Part shown: positions 1-12,000 of the stretch, in pieces
How the letters are laid out: each line of letters opens with the position of its first letter
Position numbering within the stretch: the stretch's first letter is position 1
Assembly: GCA_033239525.1 (NCBI GenBank)
Contig: BSYO01000010.1
Location: forward strand, 12,338,089-12,402,088
Direction of reading: 5' to 3'
Source: Nepenthes gracilis
Lineage: Eukaryota > Streptophyta > Magnoliopsida > Caryophyllales > Nepenthaceae
Length of the DNA: 64,000 bases
Notes under the pieces: generated by a model
What the model was told of the DNA's origin: nothing
The model's input: the letters and a program-made list of their open reading frames with translations, nothing else
Database searches by the model: none
Position numbers and translations under genes: made by a program

Positions 1-3
1 GTC

Positions 4-333
4 TTGTGCGAACCAAATTTTGAAGGACCGGATGGAGGAATTTCAAGAGCAAGTCCTTCCTTTAGCGCTAATCAATTTGAACGGCCAAGTTGTGTGTTGG
101 CTCTTTGCTACTCAATAGTATCATTGGCTTGCTTGGCTAACCGTAGATGCTATTTCTATGATACACACCAGACGAGGGAACAGAGTAGAGAAGAGCGAAG
201 AACAACAACTGCAACACTCCACCAAGATTATCCCACGTTTAAGCTTGAAGACAAGGTTCTTTTGATGCGGCGGCAATATTATCGCCTTAGTTATACAAAT
301 TATAAAGAATTATCAGCACATCTGACTGTGTGA
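4..333 (+). pseudogene. chromodomain-like tail of a Ty3/gypsy polyprotein (relic)
   Basis: The frame ends with a stretch containing TFKLEDKVLLM. This resembles the end of the integrase chromodomain in plant chromoviruses, which typically reads like 'ATWED...FPxFxLEDKVLL', here with most of the preceding aromatic-cage residues lost. The upstream part (residues 1-60) is not recognisable, and the rest of the element would lie left of the window. Known: this motif marks the C terminus of Reina/Tekay-type integrases. Inferred: this is the 3' end of a decayed element on the plus strand. The match is short, so chance similarity is possible. Confidence 0.4.
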
Positions 334-539
334 AGAAGTTTTCAAAAATTTCAACAACCGCGAAAATCATACCAGTTATTCGGTTATACAGTTTTTTTGT
401 TTTATTCAATTCCCTGTTTGTTTTCCCTATTTGTTCCCCTTTCTGTTTCTCTATTTGATTTACCTTTATAGTTCTGTTATGATTCTATTTTGTTATGGCT
501 ATATGTACTGTTCCGTGTGGTTAATGGAAGAAGGAAGAA

Positions 540-895
540 AAATATTTGCTTTCTCTCTCCCTGTCTCCCTCTTTCTCTCACTCTCTTGCCCTTTTTGTCT
601 TCTAGGTCTCTTTCGATTTCCCCGCTCCCTTTCCTCCCTTTCTCTCTCTGCTTCTCTTTGTCTTTTCCCTGCATCTCGGTCTCCTTCTGTAGCTCAGTCC
701 ATTTCCCTCTCTGCTTTCATTCTCTCTTCTTCTGTCACTTCCCTGTTCCTCTTTGCATATTGGCCCTTAGCATCTCAGCCTTTTCTTTTTCACTTCAACC
801 TTTCTACTTTCTTTTCCTTATTTTTTCTCTATTTTCTTCCTCTACTGAACTCCCATTCTAGTCTTCTTCTCCAATTTTCTCTATTGTCATCGTTC
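540..895. repeat. pyrimidine-rich low-complexity tract
   Basis: The plus strand is almost entirely C and T, with (CTCT)n-like runs, for about 350 bases. Long open frames across it (431-1054 on the plus strand, and others) are products of the biased composition: their translations are Ser/Leu/Phe runs with no domain. Similar CT-rich stretches occur inside the LTRs at 23700-23760, 39720-39780, 55260-55330 and 57370-57430, so this may be an LTR leader remnant. That origin is inference. Confidence 0.6.
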
Positions 896-1463
896 GCAGA
901 TGCCGATGCCAATTGTACACGTATCATTCTCATACTATTTTTAACATTTTCACAAAGCAACTTCACCTTTTTGCTAGATAGGCTTATGAATAGGGTAATG
1001 CTTAATTTGCGATCTATCACTTGTGTTGGAACTCCAGTCACGTCAGTCGTTTAGGCAAGGACATTGCAATTGTTTTGCAGGAAATCAACTAGTTCTTACT
1101 TCTCATCTTGGTTGAGAAATGATGAGGTCTAGATATACTTCACTAGATCATTTGGGTCAGGTGGAATTTTAATAGGTGCCTCACTAGGTTGGCATTGATG
1201 TAATGAAACTTCATTAGGGTGGTCAAATTTCTTTATTGGTTGTAGTGTTAATGGTTGTGGTGCAATATGAGGTAACAATTCCTTCCTGTGGTTTGGTCTC
1301 CTCACATTTCTCTAATTCCATGATGCGTCCTAAATTTTATTTTTTATGTGCAAGATATAAGAAATAACTTCAAAGATAGCCGAGCATAGTTTGTCTAAGA
1401 TAGCATTATAAACCTAATGATAGATTGACTATTAAGAAAATTAGAAAAAGTCAAGCAATTTGC
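829..1463 (-). pseudogene. Tat-type pol relic: protease-RT linker and start of RT
   Basis: Read on the minus strand from 1463 towards 829, the broken frames give SEAPIKIPPDPNDLVKYI, then a segment resembling 'DxxELVxFLxxN-VxAW', then DVTGVPTQVIDRKL. Plant Tat elements have this order between protease and reverse transcriptase: an acidic/proline linker, then 'ELxxFLxxNxDVFAWxxxDMPGIDPxVixHxL'. Stops and frame changes make it non-functional. It continues across the solo LTR into the protease fragment at 4373-4640, so the LTR landed between those two parts. Confidence 0.6.
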
Positions 1464-2177
1464 TGTGACGACCCAGATCCTAAAATATAGGAAGTCCCAG
1501 TCATCGAGTCAAAATAATCAAAGGATGAAAGAAAATTGAAGGTTATTCGAAAAATGTAAATCGACTTTAGAGCATATTTTGAAATCAGAATTTGTCATCC
1601 GAATTTGAAGACCGGAGTGAATTGTGTGAAGTGAGGCCGAAGTGGCCTGATGACCGGAGTGGCCTCTGTGTGAGGAAAAAGAAGTCCGTCTTCTTTTAGT
1701 GTAAAAGAAGTCCGTCCTCCCTTAGTGTAAAAACAGTCTGGCCTTTCACTTAAGCTAAAATCAAGTCCGACCTTATGTGTTGGTAAAGCCGGAGTAGAAT
1801 TATGGGTGCAAGGAGAATAAAATCCGAAGTTGATGAAAAGGTAATGGACGGAGTGAATAATAAGAAGAAGTTGACCGGATTTGAAGAGTTGACCGGATTT
1901 AAAGTTTTAACCGGATTTGAGTAAAGGTTGACCGGAATTTGTAATGATGACCGGCGCTGGCCAAAAAATTTACCAAAAATTTAACTGGCGACTAAAGACA
2001 AAAGCAACTTTGTTAGGATTCAACTAGGGTTCGACCAAATGAGGTAGGTAAACTACCTCATTACACCCTGGGTAGAAAAACTGAGGTAAGTAAACTAACC
2101 TGCTACTTCCACCAAATCACTGAAGGCAAGTACCGAGTAGGTAACTTACCTCAACTTACCCCACCTACTCCCTCCTC

Positions 2178-2185
2178 TATATAAA
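2178..2185 (+). promoter_or_regulatory. TATA box of family A LTR, copy 1
   Basis: TATATAAA lies in a pyrimidine-flanked context, followed by ACCAGCG. The same block is at 45409-45416 in copy 2, well conserved while the surrounding LTR has diverged. It probably directed element transcription. Position within the LTR (U3/R boundary) is inferred. Confidence 0.65.
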
Positions 2186-2550
2186 CCAGCGCTGGTTGAT
2201 GGAAAAAGAGTGAACCCGGCAAGCAGTAAGGAAGAAGGGAGTGAATGAGAGAGCTCCAAGATGGTAAAAACCGACTGTCAGGCAAGGAGGGAAGAATTTT
2301 GAGACAGCCCGTCAGGCAAGTGTACCTCGGACGCTATTTTTAAGTTCATACTTTAAAAATATTGCAAGTTATTTAGGACGCTGTTTTTAAATTCAGTTTT
2401 TAGTTCATTTACAAATATACTGCACTCTGTTTTGTTACAAGTATTCGGACGTTAATACGTTTTTAGTTTTCGTTTGAATCTGTCCTGAAGTTCATGACGC
2501 TTGTTTTCCTACTTTCTAAACTTACAAGAAATTCGGACCAAAGGTTACAA

Positions 2551-2725
2551 CCGGCATTTGACATGTAAAACGAAACCGGCATTTGACATGTAAAACGAAA
2601 CCGGCATTTGGCATGTAATATGAAATCGGCATTTGACATATGAAACGAAATCGGCATTTGGCATGTAATATGAAACAGGCATTTGACATGTAAAATGAAA
2701 TCGGCATTTGGCATGTAAAATGAAC
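2551..2725 (+). repeat. 25-bp tandem repeat in family A LTR
   Basis: About seven copies of a 25-bp unit beginning CCGGCATTTGACATGTAAAA, with substitutions such as GACATG/GGCATG. The array is absent from copy 2 of this LTR, where other short repeats occupy the equivalent place. Open frames across it on the minus strand are repeat artefacts. Confidence 0.85.
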
Positions 2726-2819
2726 TCCGGCCTTAATATGAAAATGAGCTCCGGCTTTGTATTGAAAATGAACTCCAACTTTTGAGAAAATAAGCTCCGT
2801 CCTCTGAGAAAAAGTACTC

Positions 2820-2960
2820 CGTCCAAAAAGAGCTCCGTCCTTTTGAAAGTACGCCGTCCAAAAAGAGCTCCGTCCTTTTGAAAGTACGCCATCCAAAAAG
2901 AGCTCCGGCCTTTTGAAAGTACTCCGTCCAAAAAGAGCTCCGTCCTTTTTAAAAGTACTC
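2820..2960 (+). repeat. tandem repeat of about 35 bp (GAGCTCCGTCC units)
   Basis: Around four copies of a unit of about 35 bp combining AAAAAGAGCTCCGTCC and TTTTGAAAGTAC. It is part of a wider field of degenerate 'ACTCCGKCC' motifs spanning 2720-3110, which also fills 45740-47170 in copy 2. Confidence 0.75.
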
Positions 2961-3332
2961 CGTCTAAGCTTTCTGAAGTCCGGCATTTTGAAGAAAAAGA
3001 ACTTCGGCTTTTCTTGAACTCCGGCTTTTGTTAAAAGAGAACTCCGGCTTGTGTTGAAAATGAATTCCGACTCCGAACTGAAAATGAACTCCGATTTTAT
3101 TGAAAATGGCTTTTAAGATGAAGTATTTCTGCTTATGTTATTTTGGGACTGAAAATGGCTTTTAAGAAGGAAGTATTTCTGCTTATATTATTTTGGGACC
3201 CGAGACTGACTAAGTCCAGGCAAGTTCTTGGGTGAGGCCTTAGAACTTACGGTGGTAATCGATGATAGCTCTGTCCATGGAGTGATTCATGGTCCGCCCT
3301 GTCCTCAAGGGCGTTAAGCCATGAGAAACATA

Positions 3333-3521
3333 GGCCGACTTTCAGGTGGCACACAGTACAGATATCCCTCGGGATGGGATATATATGACATGATAGGCCG
3401 ACTTTCGGGTGGCACACGGTACAGATATTCCTCGGGATGGGATATATATGACATGATAGGCCGACCTTCGGGTGGCACACAGTACAGATATCCATCGGGA
3501 TGTGATATATATGACATGATA
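3333..3521 (+). repeat. 63-bp tandem repeat, three copies
   Basis: GGCCGAC starts at 3333, 3396 and 3459, giving a period of 63 bp. Each unit contains GGTGGCACAC, CTCGGGATGGGATATATATG and ACATGATA. Because 63 is a multiple of three, open frames appear on both strands (for example 3321-3593 plus and 3247-3495 minus). They are artefacts, not genes. A degraded version lies at 47425-47580 in LTR copy 2. Confidence 0.92.
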
Positions 3522-4372
3522 AGCCTTAGATTGTGTGGACTGAACACAATTTATCCTCAATCATTCGCCCCCTCAGCTAGTAGGGTACACTAACAGGGTC
3601 TGAAATTGTTAAGATATGTCACAATAAAAAATGAAAATGTATGGTATAGTGAAAAGATAATAATGAATCGTATACCGTGAAAAGATGATAGAGTATCATC
3701 TGATGAAAAGATGATAATGAATCGTATACAGTAATGAATCGTATATAATGAAATGATGACAGTGAACAGTATAGAGTATTATTTTCAGTTTTACCATGCA
3801 CCAGTAAAGTTTATAATTATTGTTTTACAGTCTATAGTGTAATAATTTATGAAGTATGAGATTTAATATCGTTATAGTATGTCTTTATTGTTTTTTCAGA
3901 TGATGTTTTGATTAAACGTTTTGGTTCTGCATGGTTATATGATCGTTTTGGCATAACCGTTTTACAGTTCATATGCATACACCTTGCTAGGTCTCGACTC
4001 ACTGTTTTATATTTTTTCCTCTATAGATGAAGCTTTAGAGCTTGTGCCTGACGAGTTGGAGTGGTTAGAGCTGTCTGAAGGATTATTAAAGACCTCGGAA
4101 GCTTATTTTTGAGAAATATTATTATAATGACTTGATGGACTTCTATGGTTAAACATTTTTGGCTATGTTCTCGAAAATGAATATTTTGGAATGAATATGA
4201 ATGCTTCCGCAAGTGTTAGAATAACTTTCACTATACTTTTTATGGTTAAAAGTATATGGGTCCTAGATGGCATCTGTGATCCTGTGTTACACCTAATTGG
4301 TTTAGTTTGGATTTTCAATTATGTTATGAATGACGGAATCAAAAAAAAAAAAATCCTTTCCGTCACATTTGC

Positions 4373-4640
4373 AGTTGTGTTGCCGGTGTGACTTCAATGT
4401 TATCAATCCTTTTACTTAGACAGGACCATTATCTAGACTGTGCAACGGACCATATGATGGATCCAACTATCGTCTATATAGTCCTAGTTTAATAAGTGCA
4501 TCGAGATATAAAATTTTTAGAACTTTTATTATCAATAAAAATTTGATTTAGTTGTTAGCCATGGAATCCACTTAAAATGAGCGTTGATGTAATGAAATGA
4601 TCGGAATAGGGAGAGGTTAAATAATTCAAACCGTTATTGC
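4373..4640 (-). pseudogene. Tat-type protease fragment (relic)
   Basis: Directly right of the solo LTR, the minus strand reads FIDNKSSKNF followed by broken sequence. This corresponds to the active-site region of the Tat aspartic protease ('VLVDxGSSADILF'), with the catalytic Asp retained and the Gly replaced. The block at 59280-59400 in element E is clearly homologous at the DNA level. With 829-1463 it forms one relic split by the LTR. Heavily mutated. Confidence 0.55.
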
Positions 4641-7300
4641 TAAAGGTAATTACTTCCTTAATTTATGTCATTTATTTGACAAAATTCATTCTTGTTTCTT
4701 TATAACGCATGTTGGTTTGATAGAGACTATATTAATTACGCTAACTATTAGCCTAATTATGTGGCAGTTGACAAATACTGAAAATTATATATTTCAACCG
4801 TACTTATTTATTATTACTTCTTAGAAAATAATATTAAGTAACATAACTCTCTTTTTGAACTTTTTTTTATTTACTTTTGAAATATAGGAGTTGGCTTAGG
4901 ATAATTAATAAACTTGGGATCTTTTAATTTAGTTATTTCTTTATTGTGATTTTCATTTTAGTATGATTGGGAATTCTTTTTAAGATTAGAGTAATTTTGC
5001 CAGATTTCCTCTTCAATGCTTGTCTTGTTAGACTGTCATTTTCCGTTGCTAGCTTTTCAGCTGGCCACTACACCACAAAGTCTATTTTGATAGCCCTTGC
5101 TACCATTGTGACTTTTTTTCTTTTAATTCATAGACCGTCTTTTATTAGGCTTGTAATTGGATTTTCTGATTGCTCTACCTTTTTTGCCTCTTAGACAACA
5201 ATATAGGCTTTGATGATTGCCTCTATTTTGAGAAAAAAATTTTAGGTCATGTTAGATCAATAATTTAAAGAATTCATCTTACTATATGGTTAAAATTTAT
5301 CATTTAGTTTTGCCTCATAGTAAGATTTGAAATATTCCTTACTTTGACATTGAATCAAGTAAAAAATGCTTTAGACTTTCAAGAAGTACTAGTTTAATTA
5401 TGAGCAGTTGTCAGGTCTCTTCCCTACCAATGGAGGCAAAATAAGATAAAACTTGGTAGATAATTTCTAAATGCTTTCTATTGAATTTAGTCATAGCCTG
5501 TAGAATATGATCTTATTGCCCCCTTTTCATGTCAAGGGTTAAGCATTGATATAAAATAACATACTCTAAGTTTTGGAACATGAGCAACATATAAAAGTAG
5601 TCAATATGATTCATACTATCGTTTGACTTAAGCGTTGACATTTTGAATAAAATGGGAAATAATTACTTTAAAATTTTAGATGTAAAAAGGGTTTAATCAG
5701 CTAGTATTCATTTACTAGAAGAGGTATTTTTAAAAGATTATTTTTTATTTCTTTTTATTTTCTTTTTCAGTTCAGTGGTAGAAGCTATTCTTCAACTATT
5801 AAGAAAAATCTTCAACTCGGTGTGGTTTGCAAATACCTTTGGCACCAACACTATTAGAAGAATTCAAGTGGTGCGACTGCAAGACCCATCTTCATTGTAA
5901 GACTCAATCTTAGAGTTTCTAATAGACTTTAGTTTATGACATTCGGGAGTTGTCTCTCTTTCCTCGAAGATTAATTGCCTTGAAAGATGAGGAGACAACA
6001 CTGGTCTTTAGTAGGTTTGACAGGCCATAGGTGATGTTGGTTGTATGGGTGGTTTTTTTAGAGGCGGCCTTTTTATTACTCAACCTTATTCAAGAAGTTG
6101 AGACTTGTTACGTTTGGGGTTTAACTTATTGAGGATAATACCCAAATCTACCCTGGTGGGATTTGAGACAAATCTTAAAATTAGATAGCCAACAAGCCCA
6201 TAGATTGGGAGTGAGCACTATTTTGGCTAATATTGATCCGTCGAACGTTCACCGGTCAATTGTCTCATGGAGTGTGGCTAAGTTAGCTATGTGCTCTAAC
6301 ATTGACCATAATGTTTTTGTTAGCTTTTGTGTGGATTTTTGCAAGTATTTTTTATTTTTTGAAAAAAAGTTTTATAACTCATTTTCACGTATAGTATAAT
6401 GATACATACTTTGAATATTGATTCTAATGTGAGAGATTTTAAAATGAGTTCCTAAATCTTTTAACTTGATTTTATACATTATAAACCAAAATAAGTACTT
6501 AGAAGTTTGGAATTAACTCTCCAAACTCAAATTAGTAAAGCTTTTAGAACTATAATGGTAAAGGTGGGAAAAATATGTGAAAGAAAAGTTGCAGCAGGCA
6601 ATGCTCATTCCTTTTGGGATCCCTTTAAGTGGATGGGATAATCTCGAAGTTATACTTGTAATCTCTTTAAATGTAAGCTTCAGTACCTTGGTACTTGTAT
6701 TTAAACAAGTATTTTTGAATACTCTGTGAGGATGTCAAAAATGCTTCTAAGTCAAAAATTTCCAAGTGCCATTGTTGTGCTAAAAAGCTTTATATTTATA
6801 TGATTTTTAGCTTATCCTAAGTAGGTTGAGTAACCTCCAAAAAAGTAACCAACTCTTTTTTCGTGCGAGGAGTTAAGGTCCGTTAAGTGAGTATTACCTT
6901 CTAGTGAAATTTGGGGGGCATTGGTTATGGGTTTGCTACCCCACCGCAAGTTATTGCTTGTTATTATAAGGATTCTCGATTCATTGAATTGTTGGTTGTT
7001 TTGTTTTTTCATAAGTAATTATGAGACCGCTTTTATAACGACTACGTTTATGATCGTTTATCAAGGAGTAGCTTTTGATAAAATCATGAATAATGTCATT
7101 CATTGAGCAAGGATCGTGAAATCCTTTAGTAAGTCAAATGAATGAATGGGTTGTCAAATTTGACAATCTATCCTTATTTGTATAATGTTTAATTTTATTT
7201 CATTTGTCATCCATCAACTCTCTTTCAATAAATATATCACCTACCTACTCTCAACTACTTACATTTTTTTCTAATTTTGGATTCAATTATATTCTGATTT
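4641..7300. other. no gene recognised
   Basis: AT-rich sequence with only short frames (75, 78, 66 and 61 codons at 4967, 6163, 6812 and 6921). None shows a domain, a start context or splice sites that I can defend. It may contain further Tat gag remnants to the right of 4640, but I could not align them. It is probably intergenic DNA upstream of the MSL-like gene. Confidence 0.5.
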
Positions 7301-7319
7301 ATTTTTATACTGGATCTAT

Positions 7320-7328
7320 TATATAAAT
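7320..7328 (+). promoter_or_regulatory. possible TATA box of the MSL-like gene
   Basis: TATATAAAT lies about 400 bp upstream of the first in-frame ATG (7729), leaving room for a 5' leader with the small upstream frame at 7532-7615. The region is AT-rich, so such strings occur by chance. No expression evidence is available. Confidence 0.3.
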
Positions 7329-7531
7329 GGGTGTATTCTTATATTGTGAATTTTTAAGTATAAAAAGCATCCTCTTATTTTACCAAAAAACTTAATTTAA
7401 CATATAAGGGAAAATTGGCGGCTCCATTAATTTAAGATGTAAAGTAAACTCTCTCCTCCGGGAGTTGACTTCCTAGGAGTTTTCAGATTTCTTGATATTG
7501 CTCATCTAATTCCAAAGTCATCATCTCTGAC

Positions 7532-7615
7532 ATGGAGGAATTGAGGAGGAAGCTAGCTAGCCCAAATATGGATGACAAAGTCATGTTGCAGAAGCGCCAT
7601 CTCCATCCACATTAA
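7532..7615 (+). other. short upstream open frame (27 codons)
   Basis: ATG at 7532 opens a 27-codon frame beginning MEELRRKLASPNMDDK and closing at TAA (7613-7615), 113 bp before the main ATG and in another frame. It could be a regulatory uORF. It could also be a former N-terminal coding piece cut off by a frameshift, since MSL proteins usually have a long hydrophilic N terminus that this gene lacks. I cannot decide between these. Confidence 0.35.
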
Positions 7616-7728
7616 CACTACTTTTTAATTTTACCCGATCAACGGTGGATCGTTCAAACCAAAATCCTCCGATCGTCGCTTGTTCAAACCAACCAAATCC
7701 CAACTTGTGGCTTCGCCTTCAGATCGAA

Positions 7729-9086
7729 ATGTGGCTCAGGATCTGCGTAGATATCGTAATATGGTTCGGACAACTCCTGCTGAGCCTCCTGCTTCTGGTT
7801 GTCTTTTGGGCGTTGGGTTCGTTGTTTCTTCTGTCTTGGCTGCCAATTTTTCCCCTGTTGATGACCATTGTCGCTGCGGCACAACTGCTATATCTACAAC
7901 TCGCTTACCTTACCATACACCTCTACCAATTCATCGCTCGAATTGATGATGATGATCATGACGATGAGGATTTACAGGCTTCTTTGAAATCACTTGACAT
8001 GTCCATTTTGTTGTACGCGGTTGTCTTTCCTATTTCCTCTTGGACTTTCTGGTTTGTCCTGGGTGAAATTTTCTACTGCTTTCGATCTCCTGACCACGTA
8101 ATCTTTAAATGGCGGTACATCAAATGGCTTGTAGTATTCACCATAGTTTGTGCCTTCTCCATCAGCTGGACTATGACTCGTGCGGTCCTCCGCTGTGCGA
8201 TGCAGGGATGCCGTAGTAGGATTCTGGCTCGCTTCGCAGGAGGACTGAAACAGGCTTTCGATTGCGTTCTTTTCTTCTGGTGGCTGATTCGCATCATCAA
8301 AATCTTTCCGCGTTTGAAAAGGCACACGATCTTAGGCTTGCAGACTCAAAAATGGACGGAGATTGCAGGATTCGTTCTCTGCGGATGCATCATCGTTGCG
8401 GCATCCACTCGTCTACTTGTGGATTTGTTACAAGCGCGATATCGAAATAGAAAGAAAGTGGTTTATCTGGCAAAAGGATTACAAAGGAACATTAAATTTA
8501 CCTTGATCTCCATTTTCCTTCTCGTGTGGGCAAGTTACTCCCACTCCTATCCCAGGGGAGCAAAGGCTAATAAGATATTCGAATTGGGCACTAAGACTTT
8601 TCTCTCTCTTCTCACCAGCGCACTTCTTTGGTTAGTGAAAACCTGTGTGCTGCTGTGCTGGGAGGCTGGTTTGGTTTATAATAGACTCGGCGACAGGATC
8701 TTAAGAACCGGGACCCAATTGTACTGCCTCGCCATTCTTGACGTTACAAAGCTTGGAATTTTAAGTTATGGTGAAGGGGAAGGAATAGGAGTGCCCCAGT
8801 GGCGGGGACAATGGAGGAGAGATGATTGGAAAATGTTCCTTGTCCCTCCGGACTTGAAGCCTAATGCGCTTACGAAGAAGTTAGTGACGGCGAAGAAGAA
8901 GAAGGAGAAGAGGGAAGCAAGGGAAATATTAGTAGAGACCGTGAACCGTGTTCAACTGATAAATCCCCCTGCTTATGAGCTGAAGCAGATGTCTAATTAC
9001 TTTCTAGCTGCTCAAGAATCGTTGTCCAAGGATGACGATTTCACCTATTTTTGCCAACAATGGTGCCAACTCCCGGATTGTAGCGA
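7729..9086 (+). CDS. MSL-like gene, exon 1
   Basis: Encodes residues 1-452 plus two bases of codon 453. In order: a strongly hydrophobic N-terminal third (about 5-70), an acidic run DDDDHDDED (73-81), hydrophobic segments near 91-112, 132-150, 212-231, 257-270 and 290-310, and a lysine-rich loop (about 378-388). The stretch from about residue 205 to 305, including '[12 protein letters not shown]' and ALLWLVKT, follows the family pattern 'LRKKVLYFVYGLKK...[10 protein letters not shown]'. No stop interrupts 452 codons, which is unusual for dead sequence. The donor GA|GTAAGT at 9087 is near consensus. The overlapping frames on both strands are shadows. Confidence 0.85.
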
Positions 9087-12000
9087 GTAAGTTTAGTCCT
9101 CGTGATTTACTATTTTGATGCTGCAAAACTATAGACATCAGTTTTAACGCAGTTATAAAGTTTTTTTTTTTGCCAAATAAAGTACCGTGGGTTAAATTAC
9201 ATAAACAGTCACTTTATTATAGAGGTCAGACTTGTTTGGTCCGGCAGAAATTCAGGCTAATCTATACCCATCAACCTGAACCGCAGATATAATGAAGAGT
9301 CTAGATTATCAAGTATGGGATTGCTAGCTACTTGGTCCGAGAGCTATGACCCAAAAAAGAGTCTATTGAGCAAGTTTTAGCCACAAACTGAGTGGTGTAA
9401 GCCAGATAATTGGTGACCAAGTGACGGAAAGCTTTAAGGCCAAAATACGGTTATCAAGATAGTAGATCTGTAAAGGTTGATCTAAAGAAGCACACTAAGG
9501 GAGTTTGGGGTTGTTGAGGCAATTAGTCAACTTTTCATACTTGGTCAAAATTTTTTAGTCTTAGCCGATGACCTATCAAAAGTATGGGCATCTGTCATTT
9601 CTACTACCCGAAAGTCAGGAGCATTCCTCCATCACCCACAATCTTTAAAGTGCATGGTAGTAACTACCTTGGTAGTTTATAACCCCACTCTGAAAAAATT
9701 GCTTATCGTCCTTGTATGCAAACAAACACAAATGGCCCAAGCATTTGCCTTGGAACTCCATAAATAACAAGCTCTTCAGCATAGTAAGAGTATCTTAAAA
9801 TTTCAAAACTTAAAGATCTAGCATCTTTTAAGAGATAGAAATCTTAGAGTATCAGATCACTTGTTAACCATTACGACATTTAAGGTTCAATATCGGTCTC
9901 ACAACACGCAGCCTGTACAAAAAGGTCCTGAGCTTATTTTCTAAAACATATCCTCTCCAAAATATTCACTCGGAGCCTAATATTTGAATTCACTATACTC
10001 TCTCTCTGTGACTCATCTATTAAGAGCCTATTGCTAACTTGAGTATTTTGGGGAGTCAGACCCAATCTTTTAAACTCTTATTCTAATTTATGATATGAAA
10101 GAATCTAAGTTAAAAATATTAAAAACTTATACCGGAATCTGTTGGGAAAAAATTTAGATTCATGGTATGCATCACTAGTGCTGTCTATGTGAGTGAGTTA
10201 ATAAACATAAAATTACATGTGTAAGATCCACTAGCAGGCCATCATGGTAAATACCAAAGCTTGCAGCCAATTGAGTCAAATTCCTCAGTGGCATTCCTTC
10301 TCATAACGTCCCTAAAAAACAATAAGAGCTAGCTAAATACTCATTCAGCTACAGCACCGAGCATGAGAACGATGGTTGTATAGCTCCAGTATATGTTTAA
10401 GATGCTAAAGTTTTTATAGGATAGGATTAGGGCTTGGCATCATCAGGCTGACACCTAAATCCTATAAGCTTCAAGGATGAAGAGAAAGAAGACAACCTTC
10501 AAGAAAACGTAGACTAGGCCTAAGTCAGTAGTCATTTGCGTGGCGCCTCACCAATTAGTCTCCTCATGCCTAGAAGGCTAATTAAACTTCAAAGATAGAA
10601 AAGAAACCTTGAAATGAAGAAATCCAAGATATGCTTGGGATTTGGAGCATCGATCTCATTAGGAGAAGAGGTCACGTAATAACACCTTATGAATCCTTCC
10701 AACCAACAGATACTTGATTTTCTGCTAATATCTTTAAACTAGGAATCTTTTTTAATGCCAAAAGAATTGTTTCTACTATTGAAGTAGAAGAGAGAATTTA
10801 AGAGAATAAAGAAACAAGTCTTCCAAGAAAATTCTTTCAAACACACGGCCCAAATGGTTTGAACACCTTTCAACTCTAACTTCTAAAGGCACTCACTTTC
10901 CCACAAATTTAACATGCTAATTTTGGAACTATATGATAGAAGTGCTAATCTTATGGGTCATATTGACCACTTTTGCATATTACTTGGCTTCTAAAACATA
11001 GAGTATACTATTCTATGTCTATTTTCCTTTGACTCTGAAAAGAGATGCTAAATTTGAATCTAGAGGCTATGACCAAATTGCATTAGAAACTTTAAAAAAC
11101 TAATTAATCATTTTTTATCACAATTTGCCTATAGTAGATGGGAAGAAAAATAACCCTAACACCCTATTAGAGTCAAGTTGGCTCCAAATGAGACCCTTGA
11201 GGACTTCCTCAGCCGCTTTAATGCTTAAGCTCATAGCACAAGAGAAGTTTGAATGATTTCATGACGACCATTCAGCCCTATAACTTCTTCAAGTTGCTAA
11301 TCCAACAAAATTCTAAGTCATTCTTAGAGGATGAGGCAATTAACAAGGCATACATAGCAGCTAAAGAATCAAAAGAAGCTAAGAGGTCTAAGAGGCCAAA
11401 CTATAGATATCATTTGGGGCATACTGGAGAAGGAAAGTGAATGAACAGCAACAATCCACCCAATGACCTCTAGAAGCAACTTAGGATTGTGCCGAACTCA
11501 TGCCAAACATTCAAGCTATTGTATCTCACTTATCTCAGAGATGCAAAGACAAATGTCTTGATGTAGATTTGAAATAATTTTTTTAAAAATGATCTAAGTT
11601 GGTCAAGATCCCAAAGAGAGGAGGCCAATCAAAATATTGTTACCACCACCGATCTCCATGTCATAGCTCAGAGTATTGTAAACTTGAAGCGCTAATTCAA
11701 AGTGGCTAGCTCTAGAAACACCTGTAATATCTAAAGACTTCCAAGAAGATTGATTATGATGGCGAAATGCCACCTGAGTAGTCACACAATCTAGTGGTAG
11801 CTAGAGTCATTAATAGGTGTCAACAAAACAAGCGAGGGCCACAACTTAGGAGAAGCCAAAAGAAGCTACTCCAAAAGAGAGACATAAACTAGGGTTAGAG
11901 AAAGAAGTCATTATTTTCAATGATGAAGATATAAGTCATATAATTTTTTCCATTGTAATCCTCTTATTATTGGCAATTGTTTCCAACGGAGTTTAGGATT

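Larger units (their letters stand above)
1464..4367 (+). mobile_element. solo LTR, family A, copy 1 (TSD TTTGC)
   Basis: A 2904-bp LTR begins TGTGACGACCCAG and ends TTTCCGTCACA, so its ends form the inverted repeat TGTGACG/CGTCACA. It is flanked by a perfect 5-bp target duplication, TTTGC at 1459-1463 and 4368-4372. No internal coding region or second LTR is attached, which is the signature of LTR-LTR recombination. It contains several tandem arrays (2551-2725, 2820-2960, 3333-3521), a TATA box at 2178, and a conserved module near 3525-3600 shared with the other LTRs in the window. It is closely related to the copy at 44766-48323. Strand is set from the TATA box and the shared modules. Confidence 0.93.

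Noticed and set aside
431..1054. 207-codon open frame on the plus strand
   Set aside because: Lies in a pyrimidine-rich tract. The translation is Ser/Leu/Phe runs without a domain, and overlapping frames are open for the same compositional reason.
2463..2986. Open frames of 83-154 codons on the minus strand
   Set aside because: They run through 25-bp and ~35-bp tandem repeats in a solo LTR. The proteins are repeat translations.
2551..3521. CRISPR-like spacing of short repeats
   Set aside because: Units are directly tandem without unique spacers and sit inside a eukaryotic LTR.
3247..3593. Five overlapping 72-90-codon frames on both strands
   Set aside because: A 63-bp repeat (a multiple of three) keeps several frames open. 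It is LTR sequence.
7684..8327. Minus-strand frames of 66-111 codons under exon 1
   Set aside because: Shadows of the MSL-like coding exon. No independent domain or promoter.
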